This document shows positions 1 to 6,655 of a stretch of DNA of 9,814 nt, one piece after another. The first letter of the stretch is position 1. Each line of letters opens with the position of its first letter. Source of the DNA: an uncultured Actinomycetes bacterium (GTDB lineage: Bacteria; Actinomycetota; Actinomycetes; Mycobacteriales; Mycobacteriaceae); assembly GCA_903911165.1 (NCBI GenBank), contig CAIWCQ010000120.1, forward strand, positions 1 to 9,814, written 5' to 3'. A program made the translations under genes and the position numbers. The notes beneath the pieces were generated by a model. The model had not been told where the DNA came from. It did no database searches and saw nothing but the letters and a program-made list of their open reading frames with translations.

Positions 1-535
1 CCGTACGGGAGTAGCGCAGTGCGGTCACCGAGGTGTAGTCGATGGGAAACGAGAGCAGCCTGGCCGTGCCGAGAACCTCGTGCAGAACCACGTTGATCAC
101 TCCCCCGTGGCTGAATACCGCGACAGTGTCGGCATGATCAGCTGTCCCCACGATGTCGGTCAGCGCGGCGCGAATGCGTTCGCGGAACCCGTCGACGTCC
201 ACCGCCCCGGGTAACTCGCCGGCTGCCATCTTCGCCCAGTCCTGCGGCCGTTCGGTTCGCACCTGCTCCAGCGGCATGTACTGCGATAGGCCGCGGTCGT
301 ATTCGGCGAGCCGATCGTCGATGTCCACGGTCATCATCAGCTCCCCGGCGACCGGCTGCGCGGTCTGCAGCGCCCGGCGCTGCGGGCTGGAGACCAGCCG
401 CCGAATCGTAAAACGTGCCAGCGCCTCAGGCAGCCGCCGGGCTTGTTCCCAGCCCTGTTCGGTCAGTTCGGGATCGGAGCCCTCGCCGGCTTCGGTGCGC
501 AACGGCAGCGCGTGCCGGATCAGCAGGAGCAGCAT
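1..535 (-). CDS. Histidine phosphatase family protein (phosphoglycerate mutase-like), 3' end outside window
   Basis: Reading the minus strand from the ATG at 535-533 gives 178 codons with no stop, so the gene runs off the left edge. The N-terminus LLLLIRHALPL carries the RH signature, with His8 expected to be the phosphorylated nucleophile and Arg7 its partner. SSPQRRALQTA (49-59) supplies the second phosphate-binding arginine (Arg54), Glu78 in RLAEYDRG is the likely acid, and FSHGG (141-145) holds the second histidine, His143. All catalytic positions of the family are present, so it is probably an active cytosolic phosphatase. Substrates vary too widely in this family to name one. It diverges from an SDR gene across 24 bp. 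No in-frame start lies just upstream. GGAGG sits 18 nt before the ATG, too far for a normal Shine-Dalgarno site, while TATCGT lies 7 nt before it, suggesting a leaderless transcript. Confidence 0.9.
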   Translation of the reverse strand, partial: MLLLLIRHALPLRTEAGEGSDPELTEQGWEQARRLPEALARFTIRRLVSSPQRRALQTAQPVAGELMMTVDIDDRLAEYDRGLSQYMPLEQVRTERPQDWAKMAAGELPGAVDVDGFRERIRAALTDIVGTADHADTVAVFSHGGVINVVLHEVLGTARLLSFPIDYTSVTALRYSRT

Positions 536-542
536 GGGTCCA

Positions 543-548
543 ACGATA
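543..548 (-). promoter_or_regulatory. Candidate -10 box for the histidine phosphatase (TATCGT)
   Basis: On the minus strand TATCGT matches the mycobacterial TANNNT -10 consensus. It is followed by 7 nt and then the ATG at 535, so transcription would start at or next to the start codon. No usable Shine-Dalgarno site is present. The hexamer shares positions 547-548 with the opposite-strand -10 candidate. Seen directly; promoter function is inferred. Confidence 0.5.
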
Positions 549-552
549 AGGT
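547..552 (+). promoter_or_regulatory. Candidate -10 box for the first SDR gene (TAAGGT)
   Basis: TAAGGT matches TANNNT and is followed by exactly 7 nt before the ATG at 560, a leaderless layout. The same bases include AAGGTG, which could instead act as a weak Shine-Dalgarno site about 6 nt before the ATG, so this call is less certain than its divergent partner. Confidence 0.42.
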
Positions 553-559
553 GCCTCCA

Positions 560-1333
560 ATGAGCGGCGACACGAGCTACCCGAGTGAACTATTCGACCT
601 CACCGACCGGGTGGTGCTGATCACCGGAGGCAGCCGCGGACTGGGCCGCGAGATGGCATTCGCAGCCGCCCGTTGCGGTGCTGATGTGGTGATCGCCAGC
701 CGCAAGTTCGACAACTGCGTTGCCACGGCAGCCGCGATCGAGGCCGAAACCGGCCGTGTGGCAATGCCGTATGCCGTCCACGTCGGCCGGTGGAACGAAC
801 TCGATCCCCTCATGGATGCCGTCTACGACCGGTTCGGCAAGCTCGATGTTCTGGTCAACAACGCCGGCATGTCACCCACCTACGACAGCCTCGCCGACGT
901 CACCGAGAAGCTGTTCGACACGGTGGTCAACCTCAATCTCAAGGGTCCTTTCCGGCTATCGGTCCTGGCCGGCGATCGAATGGTCGCCGACGGTGGCGGG
1001 GTGATCATCAACGTCAGTACACATGGTTCGCTGCGACCGCACCCATCGTTTCTGCCCTACGCGGCGGCGAAGGCGGGCCTCAACGCTCTGACGGAAGGGC
1101 TGGCGATCGCCTACGGGCCGACGGTACGGGTCAACACCCTGATGCCCGGCCCGTTTCTCACCGACGTCAGCAAGGCATGGAACCTCGCGGACATCAATCC
1201 GTTTTCCCGCCACCCACTCGGACGCGCCGGTGAACCATCCGAGATCGTCGGCGCCGCACTCTTTCTCATGTCGGATGCCTCCAGTTTCACCACCGGTTCG
1301 ATCCTGCGCGCCGACGGCGGTCTACCTGGCTGA
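560..1333 (+). CDS. SDR family NAD(P)-dependent oxidoreductase
   Basis: The product is a 257-residue classical short-chain dehydrogenase/reductase, a cytosolic Rossmann enzyme for alcohol/ketone interconversion. Visible motifs are the dinucleotide-binding loop TGGSRGLG (22-29), NNAG (100-103), VNLN with Asn124, the likely catalytic Ser153 in INVSTHGS, and YAAAK with Tyr167 and Lys171. The C-terminus keeps the family DGG (RADGGLPG). After beta-strand 2 the sequence is IASRK, and these basic residues favour NADP(H). The ATG at 560 is chosen because the motif spacing is then normal; an in-frame GTG at 551 would add only three residues. A longer reading from 443 would run into the divergent phosphatase gene. 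The stop lies 3 bp from the stop of the convergent sulfatase gene. The substrate cannot be told from sequence. By context it may handle a lipid alcohol, possibly one freed by the sulfatase (inference). Confidence 0.93.
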   Translation: MSGDTSYPSELFDLTDRVVLITGGSRGLGREMAFAAARCGADVVIASRKFDNCVATAAAIEAETGRVAMPYAVHVGRWNELDPLMDAVYDRFGKLDVLVNNAGMSPTYDSLADVTEKLFDTVVNLNLKGPFRLSVLAGDRMVADGGGVIINVSTHGSLRPHPSFLPYAAAKAGLNALTEGLAIAYGPTVRVNTLMPGPFLTDVSKAWNLADINPFSRHPLGRAGEPSEIVGAALFLMSDASSFTTGSILRADGGLPG

Positions 1334-1336
1334 TCG

Positions 1337-3214
1337 TTACGGGGTGATGATGCTGAAGCCCGGATTCGGTGTGTCGAGCACACCGAGCAGAGACTGCAGG
1401 GCACCGGCATCGCCGGTGACCGTCAGGCCGGGTGAGTCGAAATCACCTGCCGCGGCGGCCATCAGCCGCATCTTGGTCGCCAGCGTCACGGTGGCGGTCG
1501 CGGTCGACAACTCTGCTGGGCGTTTGCGTTGGACCAGCACTCCGTTACGCAGCGTCAACCGGTAATTGGAGCCAAGGTCGGCGAACGTCACGTCGAGTTC
1601 CAGATCAAGATCCCAGGCGCGCGGCCCGTTGACCGAGATCGCCAGGATGTCGAACATCTGTTCCGGGGTGAGTTGACTCAGCATCGTCGGTGACGTGGTG
1701 TTGACCGGCGTACCGAAGTTGCCGTCACGAAGTTCGGTGGCACCGGACAGGAAGAAGTTGCGCCACGTCGCGCATTCGGCGCCGTAGCCCATCTGTTCAA
1801 GGGTTTCGGCATACAACTCTCGCGCCGGCGAATAATTCTCGTCGGTGAAGACGGCATGGTCCAACAGTGTTGCTGCCCAACGGAAATCACCGGAATCGAA
1901 TGCCTCCCGGGCAATTTCTACGACCCGGTCGATGCCACCCATCGCTGCCACGTAGCGCGGCGCTGCCGCCTCGGGTGGATGCTGCCACAGCCGGCCCGGG
2001 TTACCGTCGAACCAGCCCATGTAGCGCTGGTAGACCGCCTTGACATTGTGGCTGACCGATCCGTAATAGCCGTGGGTGTGCCAGGCCTTTTCCAGCGCCG
2101 GTGGCATGGCGAAGTTCTCGGCGATCTCGATGCCGGTGTAGCCCTGGTTGAGTTGACGCAAGGTCTGGTCATGCAGATAGGCATAGAGATCGCGTTGCAG
2201 GCCGAGGAATTCCACGATGCGCTCGCGACCCCAGGTGGGCCAGTGGTGGGAGGCGAACGCGACGTCGGTGCGATCGGCGAAGGTGTCGATAGCCTCGGTG
2301 AGATACCCCGACCAGGCTCGCGGGTCACGCACCAGTGCGCCACGCAGCGTCAGCAGATTGTGCAGATTATGGGTGGCGTTCTCGGCCATGCACAGCGCCC
2401 GGAACTTCGGAAAGTAGAAGTGCATTTCGGCCGGCGCCTCGGTGCCGGGTGCCATCTGAAACTCGATCTGGACACCATCGAGGGTGTGGACCTCGCCGGT
2501 GGTGGTGATGTCGAGGGTCGGCACGATGACCGCAATCTCGCCGGTCGAGGTGTTCTGCCCAAGTCCGCACCCGACCTGGCCGCGCGGGCCCCGGTCGAGC
2601 AGGGTGCCGTACATATAGGTGGCCCGGCGGGTCATCGCCGTACCCGCGTAGACGTTTTCTTGCACGGCGTGTGAGATGAAACCTTCCGGCGCCAGTACCG
2701 CGACGGTGCCGGCGTCCACGTCGGCCTGGGTCGTCACGCCCAGTACGCCGCCGAAGTGATCGACGTGACTGTGGGTGTAGATCACCGCGACCACAGGTCG
2801 GTCACCGCGGTGGGCGCGGTATAGCGCCAGGGCGGCGGCGGCGGTTTCAGTGCATATCAATGGGTCAATCACGATGATCCCGGTGTCGCCTTCGACGAAG
2901 GTGACGTTGGACAGGTCCAGGCCGCGAACCTGATAGATGCCTTCGACCACTTCGTAGAGACCCTGTTTGGCGGCCAGTGTGGATTGGCGCCACAGGCTCG
3001 GATGGACACTCGGCGGGGCGGCGTCGCGAAGGAAGGAATACGCGTCGTTGTCCCACACCACTCGCCCGTCGGCGGCCTTGACGACGCAGGGTTCCAGCCG
3101 GCCCAGGAATCCCCGGTCTGCGTCCTCGAAATCGCGGCTGTCATCGAAGGGCAGCGATTTCATATGCTCGGCGTTAGCGGTCGTGATCACTGCGGTCGGG
3201 GCTTTGGCTTCCAT
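1337..3214 (-). CDS. Alkylsulfatase of the SdsA1/BDS1 type (metallo-beta-lactamase fold, class III)
   Basis: This family hydrolyses alkyl sulfate esters to an alcohol and inorganic sulfate with two zinc ions. The 625-residue protein has a metallo-beta-lactamase domain (about 85-325), an all-helical dimerisation region (about 330-470) and a C-terminal SCP2-like domain (about 505-620) thought to hold the alkyl chain. The zinc ligands are complete: THSHVDHFGG gives His148, His150, Asp152 and His153; Glu259, Glu278 and His323 follow with the same mutual spacing as I recall for Pseudomonas SdsA1. Asn286 and Arg291 fit the recalled sulfate-binding pair. The N-terminus (MEAKAPTAVITTANAEHMKS) shows no signal peptide, so the enzyme should be cytosolic, unlike secreted SdsA1. 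Start: the ATG at 3214 has no clear Shine-Dalgarno site; Met18 is an alternative. It diverges from a SulP transporter. I recall M. tuberculosis Rv3762c, annotated as a hydrolase, as a likely relative (unverified). Confidence 0.93.
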   Translation of the reverse strand: MEAKAPTAVITTANAEHMKSLPFDDSRDFEDADRGFLGRLEPCVVKAADGRVVWDNDAYSFLRDAAPPSVHPSLWRQSTLAAKQGLYEVVEGIYQVRGLDLSNVTFVEGDTGIIVIDPLICTETAAAALALYRAHRGDRPVVAVIYTHSHVDHFGGVLGVTTQADVDAGTVAVLAPEGFISHAVQENVYAGTAMTRRATYMYGTLLDRGPRGQVGCGLGQNTSTGEIAVIVPTLDITTTGEVHTLDGVQIEFQMAPGTEAPAEMHFYFPKFRALCMAENATHNLHNLLTLRGALVRDPRAWSGYLTEAIDTFADRTDVAFASHHWPTWGRERIVEFLGLQRDLYAYLHDQTLRQLNQGYTGIEIAENFAMPPALEKAWHTHGYYGSVSHNVKAVYQRYMGWFDGNPGRLWQHPPEAAAPRYVAAMGGIDRVVEIAREAFDSGDFRWAATLLDHAVFTDENYSPARELYAETLEQMGYGAECATWRNFFLSGATELRDGNFGTPVNTTSPTMLSQLTPEQMFDILAISVNGPRAWDLDLELDVTFADLGSNYRLTLRNGVLVQRKRPAELSTATATVTLATKMRLMAAAAGDFDSPGLTVTGDAGALQSLLGVLDTPNPGFSIITP

Positions 3215-3220
3215 AACAGC

Positions 3221-3246
3221 GAATTGTTACCGGATATCGGGAATTG
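3221..3246. repeat. GAATTG direct repeat in the sulfatase/SulP divergent gap
   Basis: GAATTG occurs at 3221-3226 and again at 3241-3246, starts exactly 20 bp apart (about two helical turns). Both copies lie in the 49-bp region between two divergent starts, with a GATATC palindrome (3233-3238) between them. The AT-rich hexamers stand out in this GC-rich DNA. This could be an operator for a shared regulator, but six-base repeats can arise by chance. Confidence 0.25.
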
Positions 3247-3263
3247 CGCCATGATGAGCGCCG

Positions 3264-4913
3264 ATGCACGCGTTACTGCCGGGCCTGACCCGAGCCAACT
3301 TGGGCAACGAAATACTGGCCGGGATCACCCTGCTGGCTATCGCATTGCCGTTGAACATCGGCTACGCCCAGATCGCCGGACTGCCGCCGACCGCCGGGCT
3401 CTACGCATTGGTACTGCCGTCGGTGCTGTTCGCCCTGTTGGCGTCGTCGCGGCACCTGGTGGCCGCCCCGGATGCCGCCGCCGCCGCACTGGTCGGTTCG
3501 GCACTGTCCGGAGTGGCCGTTGCCGGCACCGGCCAGTACGCCGCGATGGCCGCCGCCCAGGCGATCGTCGGCGGACTGCTCTTCGTGGCATGCGCGGTAT
3601 TCAAACTCGGCTTTCTCGCCGACTTTCTGTCCAAGCCGATCCTGATCGGTTTCGTCGGCGGATTAGCCACCGACATCCTGCTCAGCCAGATCGCCAAGAT
3701 GATGGGCATCAAAGTCGACAGCGGAGCGGACTTCTTTGAACGGCTCACCCAACTACTGACCAGACTCGGCTCGCTGCACGGGTGGTCGCTGGGGTTGAGT
3801 ATCGCCGTGATCGCGGTGCTCCTACCGGCGCGGCGGCGCCTGCCCACGGTGCCGTGGGCGCTGATCGTTCTGGTGGCCGCCACCGCCGCCTCAATCGTCC
3901 TGCATCTTCCTGGTCACGGTGTGGCGGTGCTCGGATCGGTGCCGTCAGGGCCGCCGGTGCTGGCCTTCCCGCGTCTGGATTGGCACCAGTGGGTCGCGGT
4001 GATCCTGCCCGCGGTCGCAATCACCACCGTCACCGTCGGGGAGGGCCTACTGCTGGCCCGCTCCTACGCCGACAAGTACAGCTACACCACCTCACCTAAC
4101 CGCGATCTACTGGCCTTCGGCGCGGCGAATCTCGCCTCCGGCCTGTCCTCGGGATTCACCATCGGCTCCTCGACGTCCCGCGCGGCGGCGATGGACCAGT
4201 CCGGATCCCGCACCCAGTTGCCGTTGCTGGTGATGGCCGCAGGCGCATTGCTGCTGCTGCTATTCGGTGCCGATTTACTGGCCGGCATCCCCTCCCCCGC
4301 GATCGGCGCGATCGTGGCGGTATCGGTGATCAAGCTGATCGGCGGACGGGAGTTGCGACACCTTTGGCGGCTTTCCCGATTCGAATTCGGCGTCGCCGCA
4401 GTCTGTTTCGCGGGAGTGCTGCTCATCGGACCGCTCGCGGGAATCGTTCTGGCGTTCATATTGTCGCTGATCAATCTGCTGCGTAAGGCAGCCCGGCCCG
4501 CGGTTGACGTGCTCTTAGGTTCAGATAATCCGCACGTGTCGCTGACCACCTCCGACGACGGGGCCGGCGAGACGGTTCCCGGGGTGATCGCGATGCGTTT
4601 CGCCGCACCCATCTTCTTCGGCAACGCCGCCACGCTCTCCGCGGTGATCCGTCAGGCTGTTGGACAAGCTCCACACCCGGTGTCGGCCTTCGTTCTGGAT
4701 ATGGAGGGTGTCACCGACGTCGACGTCACCGGCGCCGAGGCGCTGGCCAAGGAACAGCAGTGGCTCCAGGGCAACGGGATCACCTTCGCCTACTCGCGGG
4801 TGCGACCGCAGTTGCACGCCAACCTTGATCGGATGCATCTGCTGTCCGGGCACCGCGTCTTCGACACCAACCGCGCCGCAGTGGCCGCATTGCGGCCCAG
4901 TCCGCCACCGTGA
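3264..4913 (+). CDS. SulP family inorganic anion transporter with STAS domain
   Basis: The product is a 549-residue inner-membrane transporter. Residues 15-405 are a series of hydrophobic segments with SulP hallmarks: NIGYAQIAGLPPTAGLYA (31-48), the AAPDAAAAAL region (67-76), the conserved GSSTSRAAAMDQSGSR (301-316) and GIPSPAIGAIVAVSVIKLI near 341-359. A cytoplasmic STAS domain follows at about 437-545, with its core LDMEGVTDVDVTGAEAL (478-494), including Asp485, Asp487 and Thr489. Family members carry sulfate, bicarbonate or dicarboxylates with Na+ or H+. The residues visible here do not settle the substrate. Divergence from an alkylsulfatase, which releases sulfate, makes sulfate a reasonable guess (inference). 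An in-frame TGA at 3255-3257 rules out a longer N-terminus, so the ATG at 3264 is the first possible start. Its Shine-Dalgarno site is weak at best (GAG about 5 nt upstream). Confidence 0.94.
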   Translation: MHALLPGLTRANLGNEILAGITLLAIALPLNIGYAQIAGLPPTAGLYALVLPSVLFALLASSRHLVAAPDAAAAALVGSALSGVAVAGTGQYAAMAAAQAIVGGLLFVACAVFKLGFLADFLSKPILIGFVGGLATDILLSQIAKMMGIKVDSGADFFERLTQLLTRLGSLHGWSLGLSIAVIAVLLPARRRLPTVPWALIVLVAATAASIVLHLPGHGVAVLGSVPSGPPVLAFPRLDWHQWVAVILPAVAITTVTVGEGLLLARSYADKYSYTTSPNRDLLAFGAANLASGLSSGFTIGSSTSRAAAMDQSGSRTQLPLLVMAAGALLLLLFGADLLAGIPSPAIGAIVAVSVIKLIGGRELRHLWRLSRFEFGVAAVCFAGVLLIGPLAGIVLAFILSLINLLRKAARPAVDVLLGSDNPHVSLTTSDDGAGETVPGVIAMRFAAPIFFGNAATLSAVIRQAVGQAPHPVSAFVLDMEGVTDVDVTGAEALAKEQQWLQGNGITFAYSRVRPQLHANLDRMHLLSGHRVFDTNRAAVAALRPSPPP

Positions 4914-4942
4914 TGTCGAGCTCAAAGGATCTGATAGCCCCC

Positions 4943-4948
4943 TAGACT
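4943..4948 (+). promoter_or_regulatory. Candidate -10 box for the DUF1622-ThrE operon (TAGACT)
   Basis: In the 42-bp gap after the SulP gene, TAGACT matches TANNNT and is followed by exactly 7 nt and the GTG at 4956. No Shine-Dalgarno-like purine run lies in the 12 nt before the GTG. This supports leaderless transcription and a new transcription unit starting here. Promoter function is inferred. Confidence 0.5.
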
Positions 4949-4955
4949 TCACCCG

Positions 4956-5327
4956 GTGAGTTTCTACGAGGTCATCGAGGCGGTCGGAAAGGCCATCGAC
5001 GCCGTCGGCGTGGCAGTCATCGCCGTCGGGGCATTGATCACTGCGGCAGGGGCGATTCCACGGTTGCGCAACAAGACCGGAGATGTCTACCGGGTCTTCC
5101 GCCAGCAACTCGGGCGCTCGATCCTGCTCGGCCTCGAGTTTTTGGTGGCCGCGGACATCATCAGGACGGTGGCCGTCACCCCGGATGCCCGCAGCGTGGC
5201 GGTACTCGCTGGAATCGTATTGATCCGGACCTTCCTGAGCTTCTCGCTGGAACTGGAGGTCACCGGGTACTGGCCCTGGCAGAAAAACCGTCAACAGCAA
5301 CTGGCCGCACCGCAGTCAGGTCCATGA
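4956..5327 (+). CDS. DUF1622 family small membrane protein
   Basis: The product has 123 residues and about three transmembrane segments (roughly 16-34, 54-73 and 81-99). The pattern QLGRSILLGLEFLVAADII (51-69) followed by LIRTFLSFSLELEVTG (89-104) matches my memory of DUF1622, with a conserved Gly-Leu-Glu and Ala-Asp pair inside a membrane helix and an Arg-Thr at the start of the last helix. No biochemical function is established for the family. The C-terminal tail (about 105-123) is polar and probably cytoplasmic. The GTG start at 4956 is supported by the TAGACT hexamer 7 nt upstream and by the lack of any need for more N-terminal sequence. The stop overlaps the ThrE start as ATGA, so the two proteins are probably made together and may work in the same membrane process. 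Confidence 0.85.
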   Translation: MSFYEVIEAVGKAIDAVGVAVIAVGALITAAGAIPRLRNKTGDVYRVFRQQLGRSILLGLEFLVAADIIRTVAVTPDARSVAVLAGIVLIRTFLSFSLELEVTGYWPWQKNRQQQLAAPQSGP

Positions 5328-6640
5328 TCGACGAGAAACGGCGCACCCGCCGGGAACGCATCTTCGAGGCGGTGCGCAAACATCCGCCCACCGCATTGGC
5401 GCCGCCAGACACCTACCCTCCCGATGACGTCGCGGCGATGCTGCGCGAGATCGGCGTCGCGCTCTCCGAAGTCGCCCAGGCGGCGCCGATCGTGGAGAGC
5501 AGACTCTTCCGGATCGCCGCGAAGTACACCACCGAGCCGGTGCGGCTGGTGGTGATGCCGACTGTGCTGATGATTCAGATCGGTCGGGAGGCTTACGAGA
5601 TCGACGGTTCGACACACTCGTCACTGCAACTCGACGCCGCGGGTCGCATCGACGACATCGCGTCCCTGGCCGAGGCAGGAGCGATCGCGCCGACCGACGC
5701 TGTCGCGGCGATCGAAGCGGCCCGCAGGATGCCGCCGCGATTCGGCCGGTTCACCACCGCAATCGGATACGCGATCACCACGCTGGGTTTCGGCATCATG
5801 ATCAATCCGACCTGGGCCACATTGCCGGGGTATCTGTTCCTCGGCCTGATGGTCGGACTGATCGTCTCCTACGGCGGCCGGTTCCCGTCACTGACTCCGA
5901 TTCTGCCCACCCTGTCGGCATTGGTGGTGACCCTGCTTGCTACCTGGTTCGTGGCCGCCGCCGTCGATGACGGTCTGCTGAGGGTGATCAGCCCCGCACT
6001 GGTGGCCACCCTGCCCGGGATGGCGCTGACGACCGGTGCGATGGAACTTGCCGATTCTCAGATCATCTCCGGCTCAAGTCGCCTCATCTACGGAATCTCG
6101 CAGCTGGCGCTGTTGGTATTCGGCGTGATGCTGGGCATGCACATCGCAGGGTCCGAAATGACGCCGCGGGCGCCGTCGGCACCGATGGGCCCCTGGTCGC
6201 TCTACCTGTCGATCATCGTCGTCGCGATCGGTTTGTTCATCTATCTTTCGGCGCCCCGCGGTTCGCTTTTCTGGCTCACGGCGGCGATCGCCGTCGCGGT
6301 TCTCGGCCAGAAGCTGGCGGAATCACTCATGTCTTCGGCGCACTCCGGTTTTGTCGGGGCGGTCCTAGCGGTCTTGTTTGCCATGCTGTGCACCCGGATC
6401 AGGACCGCGCCACCGGCCGTGGTGATGTTGCTGGCATCGTTTTGGTCGCTGGTACCCGGCGCCCTGAGCTTCATGTCGGTCAGCCAGGCGGCCACCGGCA
6501 GCAATGCCGACGTGGCAACCATGGGCGTCGCCGGGGCCGCGATTGCCGCGATCGCATTGGGAACACTGGTCGGCTGGAGCATCTTCCGGACCATCGATAG
6601 CCGAACGCCGTGGGCGAAAGCCATCGGTAACGAACACTGA
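5324..6640 (+). CDS. Threonine/serine exporter (ThrE) family protein
   Basis: The product has 438 residues. The first 140 or so are soluble and include SEVAQAAPIVESRLFRIAA (48-66) and the stretch around VMPTVLMIQIG, as in the N-terminal ThrE domain. About ten hydrophobic segments follow between 144 and 423. The family signature ALVATLPGMALTTGAMELA (225-243), followed by SGSSRLIYG (249-257), is clear. A second membrane half (about 291-423) with ASFWSLVPGALSF (371-383) corresponds to the ThrE_2 region, so both halves are present in one chain, as in Corynebacterium ThrE. Proteins of this family export threonine and serine using the proton gradient; the actual substrate here is not known. The ATG at 5324 overlaps the DUF1622 stop by 4 bp and has only a weak AGG upstream, which points to translational coupling. 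The stop lies 15 bp before the next gene. Confidence 0.92.
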   Translation: MIDEKRRTRRERIFEAVRKHPPTALAPPDTYPPDDVAAMLREIGVALSEVAQAAPIVESRLFRIAAKYTTEPVRLVVMPTVLMIQIGREAYEIDGSTHSSLQLDAAGRIDDIASLAEAGAIAPTDAVAAIEAARRMPPRFGRFTTAIGYAITTLGFGIMINPTWATLPGYLFLGLMVGLIVSYGGRFPSLTPILPTLSALVVTLLATWFVAAAVDDGLLRVISPALVATLPGMALTTGAMELADSQIISGSSRLIYGISQLALLVFGVMLGMHIAGSEMTPRAPSAPMGPWSLYLSIIVVAIGLFIYLSAPRGSLFWLTAAIAVAVLGQKLAESLMSSAHSGFVGAVLAVLFAMLCTRIRTAPPAVVMLLASFWSLVPGALSFMSVSQAATGSNADVATMGVAGAAIAAIALGTLVGWSIFRTIDSRTPWAKAIGNEH

Positions 6641-6642
6641 GG

Positions 6643-6648
6643 TAGTTT
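6643..6648 (+). promoter_or_regulatory. Candidate -10 box for the kinase-ACAD-SDR operon (TAGTTT)
   Basis: TAGTTT lies in the 15-bp gap after the ThrE stop, matches TANNNT, and is followed by exactly 7 nt before the GTG at 6656. No Shine-Dalgarno site is visible. If active, the kinase-ACAD-SDR set has its own leaderless start instead of depending wholly on readthrough from the ThrE gene. Confidence 0.5.
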
Positions 6649-6655
6649 CACCTGC

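Noticed and set aside
443..559. N-terminal extension of the first SDR to an upstream ATG at 443
   Set aside because: It would overlap the divergent phosphatase gene, and the extra residues have no SDR character; the motif spacing is normal from 560.
1856..2674. A 272-codon open frame on the plus strand inside the sulfatase gene
   Set aside because: It lies wholly antisense to a gene with full catalytic motifs, has no recognisable domain, and is explained by GC-biased codons leaving the opposite strand open.
3233..3238. GATATC palindrome as an operator by itself
   Set aside because: The symmetry stops after six bases (flanking G and G do not pair), which is easily due to chance.
2984..3739. 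A 251-codon plus-strand frame across the sulfatase start and SulP start
   Set aside because: It overlaps two convincing gene starts, and its translation is Arg-, Asp- and Gly-rich with no domain pattern, as expected for a shadow frame.
4521..5300. A 259-codon minus-strand frame across the SulP end and DUF1622 gene
   Set aside because: It is antisense to the STAS domain and the DUF1622 protein, both well supported, and has no family features.
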